Source of the DNA: Burkholderia sp. E7m39
Lineage (GTDB): Bacteria; Pseudomonadota; Gammaproteobacteria; Burkholderiales; Burkholderiaceae
Direction of reading: 5' to 3'
Length of the DNA stretch: 64,000 bases
Assembly (NCBI GenBank): GCA_001319865.1
Contig: BBSL01000309.1
Span: 84,234-148,233, forward strand
The position numbers and the translations under genes were made by a program. The notes below the pieces were generated by a model. It made no database searches, had not been told where the DNA came from, and saw nothing but the letters and a program-made list of their open reading frames with translations. Shown in pieces: positions 57,843 to 64,000 of this stretch. Numbering within the stretch: position 1 is the stretch's first letter; every line of letters begins with the position of its first letter.

Positions 57843-58202
57843 TTAACGAGTACCGGTTTTGAACGGAAGAACGACAGCCGACTTGGCGTATTGCTTCGCC
57901 GGTGCCGGTTTCACATTGCTGTCGTTGGCGGCTGCCGTTGCAGCGGAAGCGACTTCCGGTTTCGCGTTGGCGGCAGCTCGTGCAGCGAGCTTTTCAGTCT
58001 CGATGCGAGCAGCTTCGGCCTCCGCTTCAGCTGCGTGGATAGCCTTCGCCTTCTTCTTCATCTCCTTGACCACCCAGTGGGCAGCAAGCAGGAAGAGGAA
58101 AGTGGAAACGACGAACGAGATGGTCGCGAAGTACGCGATAAAACACAGAGCCAGCACTTTGGCCGGGGACTTGATTGCGTCTTTGAAAAGGACCAGCAGC
58201 AT
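57843..58202 (-). CDS. single-pass membrane protein with coiled coil
   Basis: 119 aa from the ATG at 58202 with GGAG upstream. N-terminal hydrophobic region VLALCFIAYFATISFVVSTFLFLLA (about 17-41), then a basic and Ala/Glu-rich coiled coil (KEMKKKAKAIHAAEAEAEAA). First gene of the operon leading to ssb and the primase. Function unknown. Confidence 0.65.
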   Translation of the reverse strand: MLLVLFKDAIKSPAKVLALCFIAYFATISFVVSTFLFLLAAHWVVKEMKKKAKAIHAAEAEAEAARIETEKLAARAAANAKPEVASAATAAANDSNVKPAPAKQYAKSAVVLPFKTGTR

Positions 58203-58399
58203 TTTTCTCTCCAGAAAAATTTTCAACAGGGAATGTCCGGACCCTTGTCCGGTGGTTTCGATGCTCGATGAGCAAGGAAACTCGGCGCTGAGCGCTTTCG
58301 TCCGTGTCCACGCGAGGCGCGCACGAAAGCCCAGGCTGAACGGAACAACGGGGAAAAGAAGAAACAGAAGACGCGCGCGATCACTTGCGGCAGGTCGAT

Positions 58400-58491
58400 G
58401 CGTCGGGAGACGCCATTGGATAAGGCAAGCTTAGCGTGCGAGCGCCGGCCCAGAGCCACGAATGCTTGCCAATGTCATACAGCTTTGGTGA
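58400..58491 (-). promoter_or_regulatory. box promoter P10 with GCGTC hairpin
   Basis: Box CCACGAATGCT (58456-58466), 14-bp spacer, AGCTTTGGTGA (58481-58491); 22 bp further -10-like TAAGCT (minus strand; 58428-58433); 14 bp further GCGTC-TCCC-GACGC-ATCGA (58400-58413). Confidence 0.55.
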
Positions 58492-58522
58492 ACCATGGCC
58501 CAACGAGCCCCCGAGGCGCGGG

Positions 58523-58586
58523 AGTGACCTGATCCGGCTCGGCCATATAACCCGGAAAGCTCGACTAAACCGGGTAGCTTTTCGGG
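58523..58586 (-). promoter_or_regulatory. box promoter P11 (with CCGGCT-type palindrome)
   Basis: Box CCCGGAAAGCT (58551-58561), 14-bp spacer, AGCTTTTCGGG (58576-58586); a GCCGAGCCGGATCAG element lies in the 22-bp interval to GTCACT (minus strand). Confidence 0.6.
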
Positions 58587-58633
58587 ATTCATTGAAAGGG
58601 CGTCGTAATCACTTGCCATTCGCCTGCGATAAC

Positions 58634-58660
58634 TTGACTTCGGAAAAAGCCTGGCAGACT
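58634..58660 (+). promoter_or_regulatory. TTGACT-N15 promoter of the NERD gene
   Basis: TTGACT (58634-58639), 15-bp spacer, CAGACT (58655-58660), 30 bp before the ATG. Confidence 0.5.
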
Positions 58661-58690
58661 GGACTCGTCTACTGAAACAGGAGCGAGTTC

Positions 58691-59392
58691 ATGTACTGGT
58701 TTCTCCTTGCGGCCGCGATGTTCTTTTACGCGGTGAAGCGCCACAAGCGGCGTTCGAACGGTCCGACAGGATCGCCCGCCTCACGCAGCCAGCAAAGCGG
58801 TGAGGAAGGTGAGGCTGTTGTTCATGCCGAACTGCGCGCCGCACTTGAATGGCTGTGCGGCGACAATTTCTATCTGCACCCGGGCGCCCTGCTGCTCAAC
58901 CATGCGCCCGGCTCAGCTTTCCCGACGGCCGAGGTCGATCATCTTGCCATTACCCCCTTCGGCATCTTCATCGTCGAGACGAAAAACTGGGCGGGTCGAA
59001 TCGAACCCGGGCCAGATTTAGACAGTGTTGTACGCATCGGCGTGGACGGTCATCGCGAAATGCGTCGCTCACCGATTCAGCAGAACCGCTCGAAGGTCGC
59101 CTTCCTTCGCTCGGTGCTACCGGGAAGCTGGCTCGTCGAGGGCATCGCAGTCTTCCCCAACCCGCATTGCGACCTGTCGCCAGCACTGCCCGTCAACCTG
59201 ATGCGCGCCGTCGATCTGCGCCAGTGGTTTCGCGACCGCAAGTCGAAGCACGACGCCAGAAACGTCCTGCCGCTCGATGTCGTGCATGCCCGGCGAGCGA
59301 TTCTCGCCGTCGCCGAAACGGGGGCAGAAGCCATAGAAATGCATCGGGCGAAACTGAGGGAAAACCCTAAACAATTACCGTGTCTTCCCTAA
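58691..59392 (+). CDS. NERD domain (nuclease-related) membrane-anchored protein
   Basis: 233 aa. An N-terminal membrane helix (MYWFLLAAAMFFYAV) and a NERD domain: GEEGEAVVHAEL, TAEVDHLAITPFGIFIVETK (Asp and Glu-x-Lys of a nuclease-like core), RSPIQQNRSKVAFLRSVLP. NERD domains are predicted nucleases found in many mobile elements. GGAG seven bases upstream. Inner-membrane location with cytoplasmic domain likely. Confidence 0.82.
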   Translation: MYWFLLAAAMFFYAVKRHKRRSNGPTGSPASRSQQSGEEGEAVVHAELRAALEWLCGDNFYLHPGALLLNHAPGSAFPTAEVDHLAITPFGIFIVETKNWAGRIEPGPDLDSVVRIGVDGHREMRRSPIQQNRSKVAFLRSVLPGSWLVEGIAVFPNPHCDLSPALPVNLMRAVDLRQWFRDRKSKHDARNVLPLDVVHARRAILAVAETGAEAIEMHRAKLRENPKQLPCLP

Positions 59393-59620
59393 AGTTTCCC
59401 AGATGGTTGCCGATTCAAACGTTTTCCTCGGCGTATCTTCGCTAGCTGATACCTGTGAAAGCTATATGAATTTGAGCTTCTTAGCGGGACGGCGGCGCCG
59501 AAACGACGCGTATTCTGGGCGGGTGTAGCCCCGGGGAAAACAGGTTGCACCCGCCGCCGAGCATCTGGCGCTTCGACCTAAGCGCCCGAATAGATCCAAG
59601 AAATAGTCGGAGTTAGTCTA
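59393..59620. other. leader region of the FlhDC-fusion operon
   Basis: 228 bp without a gene. Contains GAAAGCT-N11-AGCTTC (59456-59479), similar to the box arms but with an 11-bp spacer, and a nested hairpin (59518-59555). Confidence 0.45.
59518..59555 (+). promoter_or_regulatory. nested hairpin in the leader, plus strand
   Basis: GGCGGGTG-tag-CCCCGGGG-...-CACCCGCC: perfect 8-bp outer stem around a self-complementary inner element, about 65 nt before the ATG at 59621. Confidence 0.5.
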
Positions 59621-60013
59621 ATGAAGAACGAAAAAAAGTCATCCGCACTGCGTCCTGAAGGCGACCTGGCCGGTCGTGAGGACGATCTGATTGCCCGCTC
59701 TGACCGGGATGCCGTCCGCGCCGCTTTAGCCGATCGCCTGCATCTGCACGTCGGCATGCTCTTTTCCCAAATTATGGAAAAGGCAGTTGCGTGCTACACG
59801 GCGAAACACGGCGATTCGCGCGAGAGCCGTAAGCATGTCATGGATGCCGTCTATGGGTGCCTTGAGAAGGAATTCGGACGTACGCGCGAAGCTATACGCC
59901 TGTACATCCGCTGCTACCAGCGCTTTGCCGACCACCCCGAGGAATTCTCAAAACTTACGCTTCGCGACATCGCGTTGCGCTTGAGTGGTTCGAACCCTGC
60001 CAGCGCGGCCTGA
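59621..60013 (+). CDS. short paralogue of the coiled-coil protein
   Basis: 130 aa. The segment VMDAVYGCLEKEFGRTREAI followed by RLYIRCYQRFADHPEE and LTLRDIALRL aligns with residues about 120-165 of the next gene product (VYNFLEATFRKKRDSVRLYM, then RCYERF and LSISDMQLLV). So it is a stand-alone version of that N-terminal domain. Function unknown; could form a complex with, or regulate, the long protein. GGAG upstream. Confidence 0.7.
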   Translation: MKNEKKSSALRPEGDLAGREDDLIARSDRDAVRAALADRLHLHVGMLFSQIMEKAVACYTAKHGDSRESRKHVMDAVYGCLEKEFGRTREAIRLYIRCYQRFADHPEEFSKLTLRDIALRLSGSNPASAA

Positions 60014-60050
60014 CGGCGATCAATAACCATCAAAAACTATAGAGAGCACC

Positions 60051-61304
60051 ATGACCAAACGAAATTCCGCTCTGGCCGTCGACGACGACGAGTTCGACCC
60101 GACCCGTCCCGAGGGAAACGACGACAGCAAAAGCGATGACAACGCTATCGAACGTGAACTGCCCCTCGCCTTTGCGCATGTGCCGTCGGACGCCGAGATC
60201 AGTCAGAAAGTTTTGGAATTTTTCGGCGGCACCGAGATTTCCGACGCACTCCGTGCTTCGATCGCAGAGGAAGCTGAGGAAGTCGCGCACTCGACCAGAA
60301 AGATCCTTCTGGAACATATGCGCATCGGCGGCTCCTTCTATCACATCCGGACGCGAGTCGAGGCTCAATACGTAAGCACCTTCGGCGACACGACACAGAC
60401 CCGCAGGAACGCAGCGAATCGTGTCTACAACTTCCTTGAAGCCACGTTCCGGAAGAAGCGCGACTCCGTCAGGCTGTATATGCGTTGCTATGAACGCTTC
60501 AGCACGAACAGTGGCGCCGTCGAAATGCTGTCGATCAGCGACATGCAGTTGCTGGTCAACAAGAGCGACGAAGTCGTGGAAAAGGTCCTTCAGGCCAAGC
60601 GCGATAAGCCCGATATGGGTAAGCGTGAACTCAAACAGATCATCGAAGATTACGAAGCGCGCCTCATGGAGAAGGATAGCGCGCTCGAGACCGCCACAAG
60701 CCAACTCTCTGAGATCTACGGCCAACTGGACGACGCAAAAAACGAGAATCAGCGTCTAGCCGAGGAAGCGAGGCGCCTTAATCTCGACGTTAAGGCCGAC
60801 CGCGAAAAGCTCAAGAAGACGCTGGTCGACCTTGCTTCGGTCGAGCAGACGGCAAGCGGCTTGCAAAGCACCATTGCCGATCTCGAACGGGAACGCGACA
60901 CATTGCATCGTGAGCTTAAGGAAGCCCATGAAAAGGTAACGGTCAAGGAAATTCAGGTGGAAGTTACACCCGAGCATCTCCGGGACCTGGAAGCGGCAGC
61001 ACAAAGCCGCCTCGCGGAACTGACGAGGATGAGGGCCGAATGCGAAGCCGCGCAGCAGCGCCTCGACGAGCTGAATGAAATCAAGAAAAAGCAGGAAGCG
61101 GAAATCGAGCAGAAAGAAGCCGTAGAAAAACGGTTTGCCGGTCTGGTGGAACGCTTCGGGTCGTTCGTTCAGGAATACCACACCGTGCAACTGCTGGTGG
61201 CGGCGGATGGTTCAATTGGCCGGTTCAAGGGGCTGCTGACGGGTTTGGCCGACCTTACGGGGAAGTTTCACGGGGAATTGCAAGCTGCAGTAAGGGCTGC
61301 CTGA
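60051..61304 (+). CDS. long coiled-coil protein (KfrA/SMC-like)
   Basis: 417 aa. Acidic N-terminal 40 residues, a helical domain shared with the 59621 protein (about 80-170), then a continuous coiled coil from about 185 to 360 (KAKR-DLASVEQ and RLAEEARRLNLDVKADREKL type heptads), and a small C-terminal domain. KfrA-type plasmid proteins with a DNA-binding head and long coiled coil act in plasmid stability; the head here is different, so the match is by architecture only. Confidence 0.65.
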   Translation: MTKRNSALAVDDDEFDPTRPEGNDDSKSDDNAIERELPLAFAHVPSDAEISQKVLEFFGGTEISDALRASIAEEAEEVAHSTRKILLEHMRIGGSFYHIRTRVEAQYVSTFGDTTQTRRNAANRVYNFLEATFRKKRDSVRLYMRCYERFSTNSGAVEMLSISDMQLLVNKSDEVVEKVLQAKRDKPDMGKRELKQIIEDYEARLMEKDSALETATSQLSEIYGQLDDAKNENQRLAEEARRLNLDVKADREKLKKTLVDLASVEQTASGLQSTIADLERERDTLHRELKEAHEKVTVKEIQVEVTPEHLRDLEAAAQSRLAELTRMRAECEAAQQRLDELNEIKKKQEAEIEQKEAVEKRFAGLVERFGSFVQEYHTVQLLVAADGSIGRFKGLLTGLADLTGKFHGELQAAVRAA

Positions 61305-61342
61305 AGCCGCAGGAAAATTGAGAGAACAAAAGGAAAAACGCA

Positions 61343-62530
61343 GTGAATAATAAAGAAAGCTATCGCGCCATTGACCGGTTCTACGTGCCCGAGTGGCTCA
61401 CAGGCCAGATCCAGTGGGCCAACTTTTATCTCGTTGACCACATGAAGTGGTTGCTCAAGCAGGACGGCCGTTTCAACGAGGTGTTCAACGTCGAGCGAAA
61501 GGAAATCGAACAGCTTCAGCTCAACCAGTCGTCGCTCCGCAATCTGCTACGCGCGCCGTTCTTGATGGTCGAACCGACGTTGCAGACCGTGGAGGACTGG
61601 CGCTGCTTCGTCGATAACACGGCGACGACCATCGCAGTCGACGTGCTCCGACGCAAGACGCCGCAACTCGACTCACTGATGGCCTATGCCGTGAACCAGC
61701 AGAATTCGACATTCGTGTCACTGGTGACGCAGGTACTCAACGTAAGCGTGATGGGCGCACCGCTACTCGGCATTTCGACAGAAGTTGCGAAGTATCTGAT
61801 GTCGGTCCCCCACCATAAGCTTCACGTTGCGATGGGCCGGATGAAGGAACTGCCGCTGTTCCGCTGGCGTTTCAATAGCCCGACCTTCTGGTGGGAATTC
61901 GCCGGTAGCACCCTGACCGACGAGACGATCGCTCATCAGATCATGTTGACGTCGCCCTCGCGTGTTGGCGAATTGCCTTACGCGGCTCACTGGGGTGACC
62001 TTCGTCTTGGGCGACTGAAAAATGAGGCGTACGCCAGCGCCCTGATGGCTTATGGCCTGCGCGCGTCCACGGCGTCAAACCTGTTCGGCATGAACCAGCA
62101 CTCCATGCGCATCCGTTACCATGAAATCCACGGCAAGAGTTCGCCATGTGGCAACACGGCGACGTCGCTCTCATGGTTTGTCGAGACGCCGGTGCATCGA
62201 CTGCACGCCACCGTCTACGCATGGCTGTATCGGTCGGCGACAGCGATGGGTGTGAATCCCGCCGAGGCACTGATCGCAACCAATGATGTCTATGACCGCC
62301 TCTTCGGTGGTAACCGGGTGATCATGCCGGACCGCGGCTGGAACCTTATCCGCTCGATGGCTGCCGATGCTCGCCTCACTATTGCGCCGTGCCGCACGTG
62401 CAGTACGCACTACGTCGTGTCGAACAACGACACGAAGATCGAAATGCACAGTCGCTTCACATGCCCGGCATGCAATCAGCAGCTCGGTGCAAAGAAACGT
62501 GCGGCGCGGAGGCCGAACAGTGACGCCTGA
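61343..62530 (+). CDS. FlhD-FlhC fusion-type transcription regulator
   Basis: 395 aa, GTG start with AAAGGAAAA upstream. Residues about 118-180 have the FlhD pattern (LLGISTEVAKYLMSVPHHKL, then KELPLFRWRF). Residues about 218-385 follow FlhC: RLGRLKNEAYASALMAYGLR, YHEIHGKSSPCG, SWFVETPVHRLHATVYAWLY and a zinc site C350-x2-C353 ... C374-x2-C377 with the HYV segment between. The first 110 residues are unidentified. FlhD and FlhC are normally two subunits of the flagellar activator; related AcaCD/SetCD pairs switch on conjugation genes. A single-chain version here probably activates plasmid promoters. Confidence 0.78.
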   Translation: MNNKESYRAIDRFYVPEWLTGQIQWANFYLVDHMKWLLKQDGRFNEVFNVERKEIEQLQLNQSSLRNLLRAPFLMVEPTLQTVEDWRCFVDNTATTIAVDVLRRKTPQLDSLMAYAVNQQNSTFVSLVTQVLNVSVMGAPLLGISTEVAKYLMSVPHHKLHVAMGRMKELPLFRWRFNSPTFWWEFAGSTLTDETIAHQIMLTSPSRVGELPYAAHWGDLRLGRLKNEAYASALMAYGLRASTASNLFGMNQHSMRIRYHEIHGKSSPCGNTATSLSWFVETPVHRLHATVYAWLYRSATAMGVNPAEALIATNDVYDRLFGGNRVIMPDRGWNLIRSMAADARLTIAPCRTCSTHYVVSNNDTKIEMHSRFTCPACNQQLGAKKRAARRPNSDA

Positions 62531-62705
62531 TACCAAATCGCCTCTGCAAGAATTGCCCGCCGGACTGGTCATCTTCGGCAGTGATGGTCGAGCCCAGTTC
62601 GGTTGGCAAAATCCAGAAACCGGCGCGTTTTATGCCGAGGCCGACGGCAGCATCATCGCCGACGCGGTCGGCGCGATTGCCTGGCATGCGGGCCGCATTC
62701 ACTGA
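62520..62705 (+). CDS. small hypothetical protein
   Basis: 61 aa starting at a GTG with GGAGG seven bases upstream, overlapping the end of the FlhDC-fusion gene by 11 bp. VTPDTKSPLQELPAGLVIFG, then GWQNPETGAFYAEADGS. Small beta-rich fold suspected; not recognised. Translationally coupled to the regulator. Confidence 0.6.
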   Translation: MTPDTKSPLQELPAGLVIFGSDGRAQFGWQNPETGAFYAEADGSIIADAVGAIAWHAGRIH

Positions 62706-62717
62706 AAGAGGCAAACG

Positions 62718-63083
62718 ATGGACGACTTTGCCTATCTCTCACGCGAAAGCAACGCGGCCTGGCTTGACGGACGCGGCGACGGACGCTTTGAGCGGTACGA
62801 GAAGTTCTATCAGAGCGAGCGATCGGTAAATGCCGACGGGTTCGATCTCGAGAAGGCCAACGAGGAATACGCTGGCTACGTCAGCAGCCAGCCATCGCCG
62901 CTCCTGTCGTTTCTGAGCGCGCCGTGGGTCGGGCGAGTCGTTATCGCGCTATTTGCCCTCTATATGGGAACGCGAGTCGTTCCGCAGCTCGCGAAAGTGG
63001 GGCCGGCCGTTACTGGCATCGCGCTGGTGGCTGCTTTCGTCGGCCTTCGAGTTTTCCACCGACGCAACCGCAAACGTCGATAA
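62718..63083 (+). CDS. hypothetical membrane protein
   Basis: 121 aa: about 65 soluble residues, then two membrane helices (VGRVVIALFALYMGTRVV and VTGIALVAAFVGLRVF) and a basic end. GAGG upstream. Last gene of the operon; terminator follows. Confidence 0.65.
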   Translation: MDDFAYLSRESNAAWLDGRGDGRFERYEKFYQSERSVNADGFDLEKANEEYAGYVSSQPSPLLSFLSAPWVGRVVIALFALYMGTRVVPQLAKVGPAVTGIALVAAFVGLRVFHRRNRKRR

Positions 63084-63095
63084 CCCCGCTTGGCT

Positions 63096-63119
63096 CGCCC
63101 TCTGGACGGGCTTTTTTTC
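63096..63119 (+). terminator. intrinsic terminator
   Basis: GCCC-TCTGGAC-GGGC followed by seven T on the plus strand, 20 bp after the stop of the 62718 gene. Stem short. Confidence 0.65.
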
Positions 63120-63245
63120 CATCTGGTCATCAAGCGTTTGCGCTCAAGCCTTACTCAACATTTCCGATAACCGATAATGACGCCCGAAATCCTGCATCAG
63201 CGCGACAGCCCCACGCAAGAGAGGGTACGCGACCCGAGCGGCGAC

Positions 63246-63272
63246 TTGACTTTGTTTGGCGCTCGATAAGAT
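63246..63272 (+). promoter_or_regulatory. TTGACT-N15 promoter of the CAP lipoprotein gene
   Basis: TTGACT (63246-63251), 15-bp spacer, TAAGAT (63267-63272), 56 bp before the ATG. Confidence 0.55.
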
Positions 63273-63328
63273 GGAATCAAGGTCGTGCAAGGGGCACGAC
63301 TAACAACAACTCCGAGGATCTACACAGA

Positions 63329-64000
63329 ATGAAGAAGAATCTTTCCGCACTCACCGCGGTTTCGTTTGCCGCCGCGATCGCTCTGTCCGCGTGTGGTGGT
63401 GGCGGTGGCGGTGGCGGCAACGGGGGTAGCACGGCGGCTGCACCGTCGACGCCGGCGAGCAGCCCGACGACCGGCAACCTCGCAACGCCGCAGTATGCGT
63501 CCGCGTCTGCGCAGTTGGCAGTTTTCAATACACTGAATCAGCAGCGACAGCAATGCGGCCTGCCTGCATTCACCGAAAACACGGTTCTGGATCAAGCTGC
63601 CCAAGCGCATGCCGACTATCAAGCCCAAAACAACGGTCTGATTACCGACACCGAAGACTCTAGCAAGCCTGGCTTCACTGGCGCGACGTACACGGACCGC
63701 GCAGTGCACTTTGGCTTCCCGGGCTCGCAGACGACGTATTCAGGTGGCGCAAGCGCCGGGTACTACACGAACGCAACGCTGTCTGAGACGCAATATGGCC
63801 AGCAAATCGCTTACGAGTGGCTAAGTGGGGTCTACCACATCGCTATCGGCGCATGGCCGGTTACTGAGATTGGCATTGGCTGGCATGAGTTGACGTTTAA
63901 CGGCTTCCCGCAGATTCTTTCATCCGTGACAGTCGCAAACCTGCAGACGTTGCCGGGCAACTTGCCGTTGACTTTCCCATGCCAAGGCACACAGGGGATA
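63329..64000 (+). CDS. CAP-domain lipoprotein, partial (runs off right edge)
   Basis: At least 224 codons. Signal peptide with lipobox LSAC (MKKNLSALTAVSFAAAIALS), then eight glycines, a Ser/Thr/Ala linker, and a CAP/SCP-like domain: FNTLNQQRQQCGLPAFTENT, LDQAAQAHADYQ, a YHI/IGIGWHE region. The first His of the usual HSxxM motif is AHADYQ here. CAP (YkwD-type) proteins are secreted or lipid-anchored; function in bacteria largely unknown. Not terminated within the window. Confidence 0.75.
   Translation, partial: MKKNLSALTAVSFAAAIALSACGGGGGGGGNGGSTAAAPSTPASSPTTGNLATPQYASASAQLAVFNTLNQQRQQCGLPAFTENTVLDQAAQAHADYQAQNNGLITDTEDSSKPGFTGATYTDRAVHFGFPGSQTTYSGGASAGYYTNATLSETQYGQQIAYEWLSGVYHIAIGAWPVTEIGIGWHELTFNGFPQILSSVTVANLQTLPGNLPLTFPCQGTQGI

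Larger units (their letters stand above)
58203..58690. other. divergent regulatory region, 488 bp
   Basis: No gene. Holds tandem leftward box promoters P10 and P11, a hairpin leader near 58222-58257, and the rightward TTGACT promoter of the NERD gene. Confidence 0.65.

Noticed and set aside
1..64000. Replication initiator, insertion sequences, tRNA or rRNA genes
   Set aside because: None could be recognised on either strand; the origin and Rep gene probably lie outside the window.

Overview
The window looks like part of a large conjugative plasmid, or an equivalent mobile replicon, of a Burkholderiaceae bacterium (Burkholderia, Paraburkholderia or Caballeronia). The reasons are high GC content, no rRNA, tRNA or core metabolic genes, and a dense plasmid backbone: a type IV secretion (T4SS) block, a TraD coupling protein, a PRTRC cassette, a ParM-type segregation gene, SSB, a P4-type primase and many small unknown proteins. 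The taxonomic call rests on gene content and codon usage; no replication initiator is visible.

Layout. 1-4.2 kb (mostly minus): a cut-off small gene, an SbcD-like phosphoesterase, a NADAR (YbiA-like) protein, a recombination-directionality-factor-like protein. 4.8-6.8 kb (plus): an AcaB/DUF1845-like protein, a proline-rich membrane protein and a bactofilin. 6.9-21.7 kb (minus): unknowns, a UvrD-like helicase, then the conjugation operon in the order virB11, virB2, virB3, virB4, virB5, virB6, TraI-like, traD, followed by small membrane proteins. VirB7-VirB10 are absent from the window. 22-23.4 kb: small regulators including an H-NS-like protein. 23.8-42.7 kb (minus): a DUF2201 metallopeptidase-like/DUF3150-like/AAA ATPase operon, about a dozen unknown small or membrane proteins, then the PRTRC cassette (ParB, E, C, F, B, A, ThiF) and a methyltransferase-like gene. 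43.2-49.5 kb: plus-strand accessory genes (DUF1173, Gp37/Gp68, Lar-like) and a minus-strand PD-(D/E)XK nuclease. 49.9-54 kb: a tyrosine recombinase with a fused Fis-type helix-turn-helix, the ParM-like PRTRC protein D with a putative ParR and centromere-like palindromes. 54-58.2 kb (minus): primase, SSB and partners. 58.7 kb to the end (plus): a NERD protein, a coiled-coil protein and its short paralogue, an apparent FlhD-FlhC fusion regulator, small proteins, and a CAP-domain lipoprotein that runs off the edge.

What ties it together. Eleven minus-strand promoters share one architecture: an inverted repeat (11-bp arms, exact 14-bp spacer, consensus CCCGGAAAGCT/AGCTTTCCGGG) whose inner edge lies 22-23 bp upstream of a -10-like hexamer with no recognisable -35. 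Seven of these also carry a GCGTC-GACGC hairpin 13-14 bp below the -10; four carry a CCGGCT palindrome in the spacer. They stand before the T4SS operon, the PRTRC operon, the SSB/primase operon and the ATPase operon. The obvious candidate activator encoded here is the FlhD-FlhC fusion at 61343-62530, by analogy with AcaCD of IncC plasmids and SetCD of SXT elements. Many 5' UTRs also contain a nested GC-rich hairpin that can refold in two mutually exclusive ways, with different but still complementary stem sequences at each site. The PRTRC cassette contains a ubiquitin-like, an E2-like, an E1-like and a JAB-peptidase-like protein, with ParB and ParM relatives.
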